Shown piece by piece: positions 36,561 to 49,737 of a DNA stretch of 64,000 nucleotides; within the stretch, counting starts at the first letter, position 1, and each line of letters opens with the position of its first letter. Location of the stretch: assembly GCA_030848705.1 (NCBI GenBank), contig CM061239.1, positions 83,434,363 through 83,498,362 of the forward strand, in the 5' to 3' direction. Both the position numbers and the translations under genes were made by a program. The notes under the pieces are model-generated. The model was given only the letters and a program-made list of their open reading frames with translations, searched no databases and was not told the origin of the DNA. Source of the stretch: Heracleum sosnowskyi (taxonomy: Eukaryota > Streptophyta > Magnoliopsida > Apiales > Apiaceae).

Positions 36561-39140
36561 GAATTTTAGGGATCTGGAAGTTTCAATGGGAAGTCGAGAG
36601 ATAGAATTACTCAAGCTGTGCTTTGTCACTTTTGTATGTTTAAATTTTTTTAATTTAATTTTTTCAAAAAGTTTTTATACGTCGGGGCTAAAAATTCGAT
36701 GTAAAAAGTCATTTTATACGTCGGTATTATCTACTCCGATGTAAAATATATGTTTATAACTACAATCTTATACATCGAAGGCATAAAAATCGACGTAAAA
36801 AATAATTTTATACGTCGTCATTATTTGAACTGATGTATAAGATCGTTATATACGTCGGCTGAGGTTATAACCGACGTATAAAATTGTAAGATTTGTGATT
36901 ATACGTCGGCTAATGAAAAAAGTGACGTATAAAAGTAGTATATACGTCGGTTTGATTGAAATCCGACGTAAAATGGACGACGTATAAAATCATTTTTGTA
37001 CTAGTGCTTATTCATTAATGACTGGCAAAAGAGCATCCTTCAAGCATCTTCATGTGTTTGGAAGCAAGTGCTTTGTGATGAAAGATACCTCTGAGCATGT
37101 TGGAAAATTTGTTGCTAAGGCATTTGAAGGTATTGTCATTGGATACTCTCTGGAAAGGACATCATACAGGGTGTTTGTACCTGAGCAACACAAAGTCATG
37201 GAAAGCATGGATGTTACCTTTGATGACAAGAAAACTCCTGGACTTAAAACAAGTGATCAAGACAGTGTGCCATTAAGATTTGAAAATCAAGGATATCTTG
37301 AGGATTCTGAAAGTGAGGATGAACCACCTATTCAAACTATTCCAGAAAATGAAATTCTTGAAGTTGATGATCTTCTTCAAACACCTGTGCAAGGGTTCAC
37401 AAACACAGGGGGGAAGAAGAGAATGCAACTGTCAATCAAAATGAGCTTGGAACAGGTCAAGGAAATGAACAGGGTCACACAAGGAAATGGGACAGAGCCC
37501 ACACTAGGGATCAAATCATTGGAGATCCTGGTGAGGGAGTTAGAACAAGAAGGGCAACTCTGAATACATGTCTGTATAGCTGCTTTCTGTCACAAGAGGA
37601 ACCTAAAGTAATTGAAGAAGCTTTGAAGAATTCTGACTGGATTGTTGCCATGCAAGAAGAGTTGAATCAATTTGATAAAAACAAAGTTTGGGAGCTAGTG
37701 CCACCTCCAGAAGGAAAGAATGTTATTGACACCAAATGGGTGTTCAGAAACAAGATGGATGAAGAAGGAGTGGTGATTAGAAACAAAGCAAGGTTGGTTG
37801 CCAAAGGATACTGTCAGCAAGAAGGTATTGATTATGATGAGACATTTGCACCTGTAGCAAGACTGGAAGCCATCAGAATATTCTTGGCTTTTGCAGCTAA
37901 CTCAGATTTCAAGGTGTATCAAATGGATGTGAAAAGTGCCTTCCTAAATGGTGATCTAGCTGAAGAAGTTTATGTATCCCAACCTCCTGGTTTTGAGAAT
38001 GAAGATTTCCCAGATTTTGTATATAGACTGCTCAAGGCACTCTATGGACTCAAACAGGCACCTAGAGCCTGGTATGAAACTCTATCTCAATTTCTTCTTG
38101 AGCATCAATTTATCAGGGGTACAATTGATAAAACTCTATTCTTCAAGAAGCATGGAAATGATATCATTCTGGTTCAAATCTATGTGGATGATATCATCTT
38201 TGGCTCTTCAAATGAAAAACTCTGTGAAAGGTTCTCTAAGTTGATGCAGAGCAAATATGAGATGAGTATGATGGGAGAGTTAACCTACTTTCTAGGTTTT
38301 CAAGTACATCAAAAGGAGGATGGCATCTTCATAAACCAATCAAAGTATGTCAAAGATCTTTTGAAGAAATATGGTTTAGAAGACTCATCCCCTGCAAAAA
38401 CTCCCATGTCCACTACTGTCAAGCTTGATGAAGACAAGAAAGGCAAAAGAGTAGACATCAAGGTTTACAGAGGCATGGTTGGATCATTACTCTATCTCAC
38501 AGCTAGCAGGCCTGATATTATGTTTGCCACATGCTTATGTGCAAGGTTCCAATCTGATCCCAAGGAATCTCACATGATGGCTATCAAAAGAATCTTCAGG
38601 TATCTGAAAGGGACTCCTAATCTTGGGCTATGGTATCCAAAAGGCACTGGGTTCAACCTGGTTGGCTACACTGACTCTGATTATGCTGGATGCATAATTG
38701 ACAGAAAGAGCACCTCTGGAAGCTGCCAATTCTTAGGTCAAAGGTTAGTGTCCTGGTTCAGTAAGAAACAACAATCCACAGCAACATCCACAACTGAGGC
38801 TGAATATATTGCTGCTGGAAGTTGCTGTGCTCAATTGCTTTGGATTAGAAATCAACTTATGGATTATGGACTGGTATTGGAACACATACCTCTGATGTGT
38901 GACAACACTAGTGCAATATCCATAGTTGCCAATCCTGTAAATCATTCTACTACAAAGCACATTGAGACCAGGTACCATTTCATTAGGGAACATGTTGCAA
39001 ATGGTACCATAGAAGTCTCTTATGTTCCAACTGAGAAACAATTAGCTGACATTTTTACTAAACCTCTAAATGAAGATGTCTTCAACAGACTTGTGAGTGA
39101 AATTGGAATGCTTAATCCTTCATTTAGTTTTTCCAAGTAA

Positions 39141-39851
39141 GTATGCTAGGTAATTGTTGCAGCAGTAAATTTTCACTGTATTTAAATGCTCTATTCATAT
39201 GGAGTGAAAATTAGCTGAGATATGATTTATAAATATTTCAGTATTTTACTGCATATTTTTCAAATCTTACTTTTCTGAGAAGTTATGAGTTTTTAAGACA
39301 TCTCTACATAGGTGATCTTGAGAGTTCACGACTTAGTTCAAATCAAACAGACTTATATCGCAAACTGTTAAAATTGTGAGACTTTGCGATATAGTTCATT
39401 TCATGAGTTTGCGACATAGTTCATTTTATGACTTCGCGACTTAGAATAACTATATCGACAAGTCTCCATATTTGACAGGATTTTGATTTAAATTTATTTT
39501 ATTTCAATTTTAGATTTAAGTCTGACAAAATACTTAAAATTTCAAAAAGAGAGTTTTAGACAGGGTATTTTCACTATATCGCAAAGTCATCCAAATTCTT
39601 TTATCTTCAAGACTTTGCGACATAGTTTAATTCAGGACTCTGCGATATACTTTGCCAGACTTTGCGCTACATGCCATTTTGAGACTTCGCGACATACAAT
39701 TAGTCTGTACATATTCATAACTCCATATTGCAGTGTCTCTATCATATAAATACTCTTTTCTAACCGTTCACAACTTTTCATCTTGTCTACTCTCTCAATT
39801 CTCAAACCTAAACTCAAATTTTCTACTCTCTTCTTCACTCTCAATCTCGAA
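39141..39851 (+). other. E4 spacer with LTR-type words before the third ORF
   Basis: Non-coding. Between about 39320 and 39710 at least eight copies of GACTTTGCGACATAG or close variants occur in both orientations. This is the inverse of CTATGTCGCAAAGTC in the E4 LTR. A TATAAATA box lies at 39744-39751, about 100 bp before the ATG at 39852, with a pyrimidine-rich leader between. This suggests the third ORF may have its own promoter. Confidence 0.65.
39744..39751 (+). promoter_or_regulatory. TATA box candidate for the E4 third ORF
   Basis: TATAAATA, followed by a TC-rich leader and an ATG at 39852. The word match and the distance are right for a plant core promoter, though only the sequence supports it. 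Confidence 0.45.
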
Positions 39852-42800
39852 ATGGCACCCAAATCTCAAACAGTATCATCCTCAATTCCTTTAACAATTC
39901 CCAAAGAAACAAACCTACTCTCAATACCCTCAGAGGCGGAGGCAAACTCAAGGTACAAGTGTTTTGTACGGTTCTTAAACACCTCCTACCTCCGCCAAGC
40001 CTTGACCCTTAACCCAACTCTGTATGTCGATGTATTGGAAGGGTTCTGGAGAACAGCGTTGGTTGCAACAATGGCAAAGGAAGATGGGACTTCGTTTCAG
40101 GAAGTGAGTTGCACAATTGGGGGCAAGTCCTTCCAGTTTGGGGAGAAGGAGATTAACGAGGCCCTGGGGTTCAAGGTTGAGGGCCATGATACTGAAGCCA
40201 GTGATAGTCAGATGGTCGCCTTCCTGGATTTCATCAAGTATGCAGATGAAATTGACATGGCAAAGTTGAAAAAGAAGCATGTCAGGAGGGAGTGGTCGTT
40301 TCTTTTTGATACACTCCAAAAGGTGTTTTTATGCAGGAAGACAGGATGGGACCACATCAGTCACATCGCTGTGAAGCTGGCCTATTCCCTAGCCCACAAT
40401 CAGGAGATAAACGTTGGAGCAATAGTCCTCAAGGAATTGGCTCAAAGGCTAGGGAGGACAGTCCGTGGTAGAGGTAATGAAATCTTTTATCCTCGTTTCC
40501 TTCAATGTATTTTAAATTATCTCGATTCTAATATACATGAACTAGAGGGTATAGATAAAAATAAAATGGCTTATTCCAAGTCCATGTCCAAGATTCTATT
40601 TGGGTCATTGGACACAAGGAATCAAGTTGATGTGATTCTAAGTGTGACCAAGCATATGCAGAACACATTTGAATCATATCAACTTGCTAAGCCAATATAC
40701 CATGAGGTTTCCTGGACAGGGGAGGCTAAGACTTAAGGAGCTACACAGTCTAACCCCAGCCTTCCCATCCCATCCAGTATCCCCACTGCAAACACCGCTT
40801 TAGAAGTTAGGGAGCCAAGTGCATCAATCTCTCAAAAGGTTGGTGTTACTAAAAAGAAGACCAAGAAGAGACCCCTTGCAATTGTAAATGAATCAGTAGA
40901 GATAGAAAGTGAGAATCCTGAGTCACCTCTCACCAGACATAGTAAGAAATCAAAATCCAAACCTACCACTGAATCCTCCCAACAGGATTCAGATGTGGAA
41001 AAAGGGGTACACCTGTTATTGTCAATGGCCTCTCAACAGGGCATTGGCATTGAAAAGAGCAGCCTCCCCACTGCAACCTGTATAGAGTCTGCACAGGGTC
41101 AAGAACTCACTCTTGACCCAAGTGGAAATAAGGGTGAACTAACACAGAGTGGAGAGCACATCACTGTTGAAACTCCTCCTATTTCTCAGGGGGAGTTGCT
41201 AAAATCCAATCTAAACCCCACTTCTCTCTCAGATTCTTCCATAAAAATTTCTTCTGCACAAGAGAGTCATTCAAATGACAATCTTGCTCTTGATCAATCA
41301 CAATCCACTCCTGTGATTGATTCAATTTCAAGTGACATGGTGCTTGACACTGTGCTCACCACCCAGGAACCACATCTAGTTGGTCAGGGAATGCATGTTG
41401 GGGCATATCCTAATGACACCAACACAAACATAGAGGATTCACCAGTTCTTACTGGAGACTTTATGCCGAACTCTCCATTCCTTATGGACATGGACATGCC
41501 TTCACAGGCACATGGAGATGATGTTCTCACTCATCCCATTTCAATGGGGACAACATCAGACTCCACAGTCATTCCAAGACTGGAGAAAACTCACTCAACC
41601 ATCCCCCATGAGGTGCCTAGCACCAGCTCTCACTTGGCTCAGGCCACATTTTTTGAATGGCTGAAACATGTGCAACATGACAGGGCTTCAGGATCATCCT
41701 CTGTGCCACCACAATTGACGGAAGAAGAGTTAAAAGATCTTCATGTGGCACAGATTGATGAGATCTCTAGGATTGCTCAACATCTCCTTACTGCAAACCT
41801 CCCAAATGCTGACTATGAGGCTATTCTTCTCACTCACAAGGAGGATGTTGAGGCACAACAAGACAAAATTGTGGATGAAGCCCAGCAAGCTGGAAATATG
41901 GATGCTTGGCTGGATGGCAAGAGGACTGTAAAGCTCAAGGAGGCTCTAGCTTTTCTCAGGGAGGACTATCTTACAGCCTTGGGGTCAAATGCCAAAGGTC
42001 TCTCTCCTGCTGAAGTCTATGATGCAGTCAATGATGTCTACAAGAGCCAACTTAAAGCTATGCATTTTCTTGGGAAAGGTCTATAGTCAGAAATCTCCAC
42101 CATTTAGGAAGAGACAGCTCATTCTATTGCTCAGCTCAAGAACTGTTTTCTTTCAGGCTTTCCCAAGGTAGATGGCATTCTTAAGGAGGTCCAGAAAACT
42201 GCCTCCAATGTCACCAAGATGGACTGCACCCTAGCTATGGTTTCAGATAATATGAAGAAGCTTTCAACCAAGCTAGACAATCAGGTGCAGACCAATATCA
42301 ACTCAAATTTCATGCTTACAGTACTCTGGAAAAATCAGTATGGGAACAAGCTTGTTGATGAGGTTCCTATCTCTGACATCTCCAAGTTTGACTTCTCCAA
42401 AATCAAAGACCAATCCCTCAACTCTTTCAAATCTCAACAACTGTTCTTCAAGGTGGATGACTTGGAAATGGAGGTAGCTGATCTAAAAGCTGACAACAAA
42501 ATGCTATCTCACTCATTGGCAAAGCTGAATGACAAGTTGGATGACCAAAGCAATACAACATCAAATATCTTGCTAGTCCAACAAAAAATGATGGCATCCA
42601 TGATGAGGAGCATAAACCTGCCTATTCCTGGGGAAGCTCAAGACTTTTTGTCTGATCCCAAGCCTAAGGGGGAGAAAGGAAAGGAGGAGGTCATTCTAGA
42701 AAAGAGAGGGAGAGTACCTGCCAAGCAGCAAAAGCTTAAGGGCAAACTCACTGAAGAATCTATAAAGCCAATCACTCTCCCCTCTGTGGATGTCATCAGT

Positions 42801-45800
42801 GAACAAGGTCAAAGAAGCACAGTCACAACTACCTTTTATCCATCCACAATGCCAAAGGACATTTCAGCTCCTCAACCAACTTCAAGTGCCAAACCTGTCA
42901 AATCTACTATCATCACTGAGGCCAAGCTACAGGAAGTTGCCAACTCAAACATCTATCATGATGAGGCCTTCCTGGAGTTTCTGAAAGCCATCTACAGCAA
43001 TGCTCAAGAAGATGCAATGATCTAAAGAGAGAAGATCAAGGAAAGTATCAAGTACTTCACAGTGGCAGTCAGGAAGATCAAGGATATTCATCTGAGAGAG
43101 ATTGTCATGGTATCCAAGGATAACTTCTTGTGGCATCTATCCTGTAACGCCCCCAAATCTGGGGTCAAAGGATTTGGTCGTCACACTGCACTCTTAATCC
43201 AAACAACCTGTTCAATATAAAATCAACACAATAATAATAATATCTGCGACCCCAACTCTACCAAGAATCTTTAAAGGTTATAGTGCTAGAAACAAGAATC
43301 CAAAATTTCATTACAACAATCTTTCTTCCTTACAACCATTCTCTTTACAAAAATTCTAATACACTAGTATAACTTCGATAAGAAGTATACCGGGCAACTA
43401 ATCTTATACAATATATTATTCAATAGAAAACATCTATATACAAAACCTCTCACTAGCTCCAATGCTCTGGATCAAAACGTCTTTACGCTAATATCTTTCC
43501 CCATCTCTGATCAGCTACGCGGACAACTCTCGCCAATACACCTTCTTTCTGGCAAGCTAAAATATATATAAATAAAACAAGTATGAGCGAATGAATTGCT
43601 CAGCAAGCGCATTATTAAATATAATACGAAAGGTTTCTAAAATAAACTTTGGATTTTCAAATAAACAAGCCTTTGGCTTAAACATTTGTAATCTCTAATA
43701 TTTTCAACTCAAGTTTGGTAATTTACCACAATTTCTCATTCTTCTTCTCTCAATTGAATAGTTTAAAACACAAAAAGATTTATATTGGTCGTTACGGCGA
43801 CCGAATCAACAATATCTACAATAGTAAGTAGAAAATATGAAATAAATATAACTCATACGTCTTCAAGACCATAGTTTGTACAAAAATACTAATTTTGAAG
43901 ATAACATGTCTATTCATAACATTCTCTGAAACCAACAACTCTGGAAGGGTAGAATAATCAAGGAGTAAGAATGAGCCATCACGCTCGGTCATGAAATAAA
44001 GAACGCACTTCAAGACTTTAATATAGTACCGACTGGGTATGCGGTATGAATAAAACTCATCAAGATAGATATCTCCCGACTGCCAATGGAATCACGGAAG
44101 TGGATTTCGACTATTTGGAATCCAAATGAATTAAGAGTAAGTGATTTCAGCAAGATTGAAACCACCATTTATTAATCAACAACCAACAATTTTACGCAAC
44201 GAATAAACCTGAATATCAGGTCATAACTCACAAGTACAAAACATATGGATGTAACTCATCCCAGAAATAAGAATTAATATTAGAATTGGATTTTTAACAT
44301 TTATCAAATCAAAGGTTGTGCTGCTGGCCAGCCACGCATCAACCCCGGACTTGCTTATAGCAAAGTCCTCTACTGGATCCTAGGCCAATCTGGGCCTTAA
44401 TTTATTCCGACCATAAATATGGCCCGACCAATTACTGGTCCCATTTAAAAAACATTCCAATCCTATATTATATATATATATGTCAGGTGTCAGAACAATT
44501 GACAACCTTCCTTCGACAATCAGGTGTCGGAAGAATCGACAACCTAATACAACAATTGCTGGAAAACTCACGTTCCAGGAAACAGTTCAATTATGAAGAA
44601 TCCATTAAGGAATAACAATATAATCTAGTATCGACGAGATCGACACAATATGGGGAGGTGCATATGAAAAGTGACAATATAATAAGCATCGACGAGTTCG
44701 ATGTAACAACTGGGATATAATGAAGAATAAACAATGACATGCTCAACAAGATTTAGTCTGATATGAAACAGGCATTATGATATCAACAGAATTTGTAACA
44801 ACTCAATATAGAATAGGGTTCAAAGAACAGGCTCTAGATGGCCTCAACAGTTCAAATTATCACATCATGGAAGAATTAGTTAAGATTCAACAATCTGGTA
44901 AGTGACAAGAAAGTCAAGTTCAAGTTTAAGAAATATTCAGGGTGAAGTTTATAAATGAAGAAAACAAGGGTTTATGAACTTCTGACAGAAATAGTTCAAG
45001 TCCTTCGAACATGTACTTATAATAGATAAGCCTCGTATTTGAAGGAAGTAAACTAAATCATGCACAACATAAATGAATTCGAATCAGGGAATGGATCAGA
45101 TGATCGCATTAACAAGAAATGATAATAATACTTGCAAGGGTGCATGATGGAAAAATGGAATACTTTTAGAACAAGTACCACAACTTCGGAATTTAAAATA
45201 ACATTTTCAACATAGGGTTCACAAGTTCCCACTTATCTAGGGTTGGCAATATTCCAACCTAATGTTTTAAAATCATGTCTTTTAAAAGAAAGCCTTAGTA
45301 TACGGCCCATAATTATCTCTTCAAACTTTTCAATATAATAAGTATATCTTTCCAATCAATATGAAAATATGAATCTAAACTCAAAAGGTATAAAAGAGTA
45401 CTCGTCAATTTACGAGATTAAATAACATACTTGCAATTCAATGCAAAGAAATCAACATTTGAAAATTCAGTAATAAGCATTCAACATGCATACTAATAAT
45501 TCAAGATAATATCCTTAATTAATAAGCAAGGGTATAAACACTTGCCTCTGGTCCTTAGCTATTTCGTAACGCTGAAACAATACGATTTCCTCCTTATTCT
45601 GTCTTGTCGCACGATTCTCTACCTCCGTCCTTCTTTGCTTTAACACTCTTGCGAATACCACTAGTCTGCTTTTACCATTTTGAATCCACGTGCCAGCCTC
45701 GATAGTCAAACATGAGACGGTACTTAGTCTTCAACGTATGATTTCACATTCCATAAACGATTGTAACTTAACTTCGATAATCTGACTCGTCTCGTCCAAT

Positions 45801-48800
45801 AGCCTCTGTTGCATAGACAACCACATTTCAATTGATAGAATGATCACAACTAACTATACAAGTAATCCTCGTAACTCGCTTGACGAAACTCCCCATACTA
45901 TAAAAGTCAACATCTAAGTCAACGGCCTCGTAAATCTCACTTTCTAACATAACCGACAAATTACTATTCCAACTACCCCTCATGATGATATTAGACACGA
46001 CCAAATACTCAAACAAGTATCAACACAATTTATTCGCATGCATGACTCAACAACAGATAATTCACATCATTCACATAACACATTTAAACAAGTGACCGGT
46101 TACGTATCGGACGCCCGGTCTAATTTACGATATTAAAAACTCAGACACTAGCCCTAGTACGGGTATATACTGACTATAAAACACATTACACAACTCATAC
46201 GAATCACATAGCACTTATAACTATTTTTAAAACATCACACAAAGCTTATTTAAATTTAAATAAGCCACAAACAATTTTTAAATCAAAAATCGGATTTTTA
46301 AATCCAATATAAGTATTTTAAATGCAAATAAATCAATTAATAAAATTAATTGACACTCTTTAATTGCTCAAACTATTTTTAAATAAATAAACCAAGCTAG
46401 AAAATAATTAAACTTAATTTTAATTAATTAAATCTAATTAATAATTAATTATTAAGAATTAACTGATTAAAAGAATTAATCAATTAATTAAATTAATTAA
46501 TTATTAATCAAAAATAATTAAAATAATTAAATTTAATCAATTTTCGAATTTAAATAAATATTTATGAATTTATAAAATTTTCGGAATAATAAAATGTATT
46601 TTTAAATCAAAGATATGATTTTTAGAATTTTTTAAACTAATTTTGAATTTATTTTAAAAATAAAAATCCAGAAACAGTTTTTAGAAATGAATTTAGGGTT
46701 TTTGAAATCAAAACCGGGTCGGGTAGGGTTTCGAAAACGGGTTGCCAAGAACTTTCCGGGTCGCCAAGAACAGCCGGCGGAAACCCAGAATCCGGCCGAT
46801 GTTCCGGCCACCGGGAAAAATTCCGGCAACACCAAAATCAATTCTAAACACACAGATTTTCGAGGGGAAAACGGGTTTCACAACAACCACACAACTCCAG
46901 TTAAAAACCATTCAAAATCGTTCGAAAACGCACGGAAACGGACCCCGCCGTCGGCGGTGGCTTTTCCGGCCAACCAAAAACAACGACTGACTTTAAAACT
47001 AATTATATGAATCAATTCTACAGCTCACGATCTACACATCTGCAATTCTAAAAACTCTATCAGCACTCGGGAATCCATTATCCGGCCAAAACTAAGAAAT
47101 ATCCGGCGACCTTCTATTTTTCCGATCTAGACGATTTACAACTCTAAAAATCGCACAAAAATCATCAACAAACTCCTTACAACATATACAATCTAATTAT
47201 GCAACCAATTAACAAGAACAACGAAGATTAAAGATTCCCCCAAATCAAACCCAGAAATTCGAAATAATAAAAATAATTAAAAATCGGAAAAGTTTAAAGA
47301 TCATACCCACATGAATTTTGATGATGGATTTAGGCAGAGGATGATGAGAGATTCATTTTGGTTACAAGAACATCGAAATCGGATTCCGATAACGCCTTCA
47401 AAAGTTGGTTTGATTCTCAAGAACACGAAGAACACGTTCTAGGGTTTTTCGGATTTTTAACTGTAATTAAGCTTGATTATACGAAAACAAAGTATGATTT
47501 GCCTTTTTATATTAAACGGAAAATAATACCCCAAACGACATTTTTGGATCGATACTGATCCGATGGATCGCTTTAAATACAATATAACAGAATATATGCT
47601 TTAAACCTTTAATAAAACAGAATACACGTTTCACGAGACGATAAGCATCCATAAAGTACGGATAACTACAAGTATCGTTTAATACAAAATATACGAACCA
47701 AAATACCTCCATTACGAATATTTTCGAATACTTCCCACTTTAACGAATGAAATATTGGTACGAACGATATACCAATCTCCCGAATAATTTGGGAACGATC
47801 CAAATTTTCTTTTCAATAATTAAAATAAAATAAAATAGAATGACATCCTTTTCAAAATAATTTCTAATTCCCCACACATTTCACATAGCACCACAATATC
47901 ACATATTCAATCATTTAACGAATAACTTAGCACGTTTAAACAGATAAATCATTTAATAACTCTTAATATGAAATAAAAATTTCATTTCACATCACATAAT
48001 AACACGTAATTTTCCCGGATCTTACATATCCTTTCAAACTCTAGAAAATCTGAGATTTACTGAGCTGACCATAATCTTGGATTTGATTGAAAAGTATGGG
48101 GTGAACAACAGAAGGCTACATGATGACTTGAAGATGGACCAACATCAAAGATTGCCTGAAGTGATCTCTAAGCCAAGGACAATAATTTTCCAAAGTCTAT
48201 CTCAAGACAGTGGCATTGACCAACTGGTGATTCCCTCAGACTTGACAATGAAGAACAATGCTAAAATCAACCAAGTGTTGCAGATGATGAGATCCAAGAA
48301 AGGAGCTAGGACAGCTGAAGAGCTTGAAATGATTCACACTCTACAATCCTTCTTGATTCATGGAGTCATTCCTGAGTCACTCAAAGAAAAGAGCAAGAAG
48401 AAAGATGGTGAGGATGATGAGGATAAGACTTATAAGAGGAGAAGTAATTCTAGGGGCAATAAGGATGGAGGTAGTGAGAGCAGCAAGAGCAAAACATCCA
48501 AGAAATCCAAAGATGCTGATGATGACAAGAGGGACTCCAAGGGAACAAAGGAAACTGTCAAGAAAACAAGAAGTGGAAATCAGCAAGTCAAGGACATTGC
48601 TAGCAGTGTCTTAACCACAACACAAGACTCTATGTCTAGGGTGGGTAATGTTAGTAACGATCCTCCAAAATCCTTATCCAAGACTTCTGAACCTGATTTG
48701 CCACAGAAGACAGTTGAAGCCACAAAGGAAAAATCAAGAAAACACTTCCACAAGGTCACAGCTAGTGGAGTGTTACAGTGGAAGAAAGGAAAAGGAGTGA

Positions 48801-49582
48801 AGCTACTTCCAAGTGATGTGGCACTGAAGACTAATTCTCCCTGCTCCATCAAGCTACCTCAAGTGAAACATTTGAAGATCAAGAGTGTAGCCAGAAGGAA
48901 AAGGATAACAAAGAAGAATGGAGTAATCACTAATGTAGTAGGGATCAAAGTGCTTCCTCTGGATGAAGACTATGATGAAGATGGCCTAGCATTTTTGAGG
49001 GCTCAAAGAATCTTTGAAGTCAAAGTGAAGAACAATCATCTTGAGATCAAATACACTGATGGAAGGGAGAAAGAGATGAAGCAAGGCAGCTGGCAATATT
49101 TTCCAATCTATGAACTTGAAAGAATAAATGCCTTATTGAACTTTGACGAAAAGGAAGAGAGGATGTGGAAAATAGAGATTGCTAGATTCATGAAGATGCA
49201 CTCTGACTATGAAGAAAATCTAAAGAATCTAAATGAAGAGAAGAGGTGTCAGAAAGAAAAGGAGATGGCTGAGATGGAAGAAAAAGCAAAGGAGCTGAGG
49301 AAGAAAGGGTTGTGCAGGGTAAAGCAAAATCCTTATATTGTGGAGTACAAAAATCATTATGGAGGAAAAAGCAAGATAAGGATGGAGTTTATAGATTCAT
49401 ATGTGGAAAGTGCCCTGAGAACAGCAGCTGAAGATTTAGAAGGCTCTCCTCTCATAGAAGAGTTGATTGCAAGAGATGAAATTCTAAGGGCCATCTCTGA
49501 TATGAAGAAGAATGAAGAAATAAGGAAGAAGAAAGTCTATGATGATTTCCTAGAGAAACAATTGGGAACTAAAGCTATGTAG
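39852..49582 (+). pseudogene. E4 third ORF (env-position protein), split by a solo LTR
   Basis: The ATG at 39852 (MAPKSQTV) opens one frame through 43142. It resumes exactly at 48032 after the inserted LTR and ends at the TAG at 49580, about 1,610 codons. Stops are at 40734, 42084 and 43023; I find no frameshift. Residues ~1-290 form an ordered domain (FWRTALVATM, VRREWSFLFDTL, LGRTVRGRGNEIFYPRFLQ) related in pattern to the E2 ORF start. There follow a basic patch KKKTKKR, a long S/T/P/Q-rich linker, coiled coils, and a K/E-rich C-terminal part with a K-R-x-x-K-K-N-G nuclear-signal-like run and an ordered block FPIYELERINALLNF. No signal peptide or membrane span. Role unknown. Confidence 0.78.
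43143..48026. mobile_element. Probable 4.9-kb solo LTR of a large (Ty3/gypsy-type) retrotransposon
   Basis: Starts TGTAACGCCCCCAAATC and ends GGATCTTACA, giving a TGTAA...TTACA inverted end. It is flanked by the 5-bp duplication TATCC (43138-43142 and 48027-48031). Removing it together with one duplication restores the E4 reading frame exactly. Over 4,884 bp there is no gag, protease, reverse transcriptase or integrase, so it is best explained as a single LTR left after recombination. The TGTAACGCCC start and great length suggest a gypsy-type element with very long LTRs; the lineage is a guess. ORFs at 46687-47010 and nearby are not supported as genes. Confidence 0.72.
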
Positions 49583-49737
49583 CACAAGGAGAAACTCTGT
49601 AAGGCTAAGTTTTCAAGTTGTTATCAAACTCTGTTCATCTTTCTATCTTCTTTATATCTGTTTCCTTTTATGTTAGTTAGGCTTGTTATCAGACATGAAA
49701 TTGTGCCTAAGGGTCTTACTCACAATTTGGGGGAGAT
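49583..49737 (+). other. E4 3' untranslated region and polypurine tract
   Basis: Non-coding, ending in TTTGGGGGAGAT at 49726-49737, the plus-strand primer. The corresponding sequence is seen in E2 and E3. Confidence 0.85.

Larger units (their letters stand above)
33920..37006. mobile_element. CACTA element carrying host gene fragments (Pack-CACTA)
   Basis: A 3,087-bp element. The left end is CACTAGTACAAAATTGACC and the inverted right end reads CACTAGTACAAAAATGA. The 3-bp duplication is CTT at 33917-33919 and 37007-37009. About 230 bp at the left and 320 bp at the right are dense in TACGTCGG or CCGACGTA, the subterminal repeats. It encodes no transposase. The middle (about 34470-36560) holds exon-like pieces on the minus strand, including DDM1-like and RAMP4-like coding sequence. 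It sits in E4 pol, so it is younger than E4. Confidence 0.92.
32842..39140 (+). pseudogene. E4 pol, interrupted by a CACTA element
   Basis: Begins MQGNRNKRVIWILDSGCSSH, with the protease DSGCS. A TGA at 33268 replaces the tryptophan before HKKLSH. GAG-pre-integrase CEACQKGK is intact. Integrase D, D, E are in MDLFG, SDNGTEF and NGVVERK, with a TAG at 33730 between the last two. The CACTA lies at 33920-37006 with TSD CTT; its 3,090 bp keep the frame. A frameshift at a G run near 37410 leads into an uninterrupted reverse transcriptase (QMDVKSAFLNG, YVDDIIFGS) and RNase H frame from about 37410 to 39140. The last ~570 codons are thus open, but upstream stops make the polyprotein non-functional. 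Confidence 0.93.

Noticed and set aside
33920..36999. Regular TACGTCGG repeats considered as a CRISPR-like array
   Set aside because: They are unevenly spaced, occur in both orientations and sit at CACTA ends; they are subterminal repeats of a plant transposon.
46632..47010. Overlapping 60-107 codon ORFs inside the 4.9-kb insert
   Set aside because: They occur on both strands of a GC-richer patch of the LTR, overlap each other, and show no domain.
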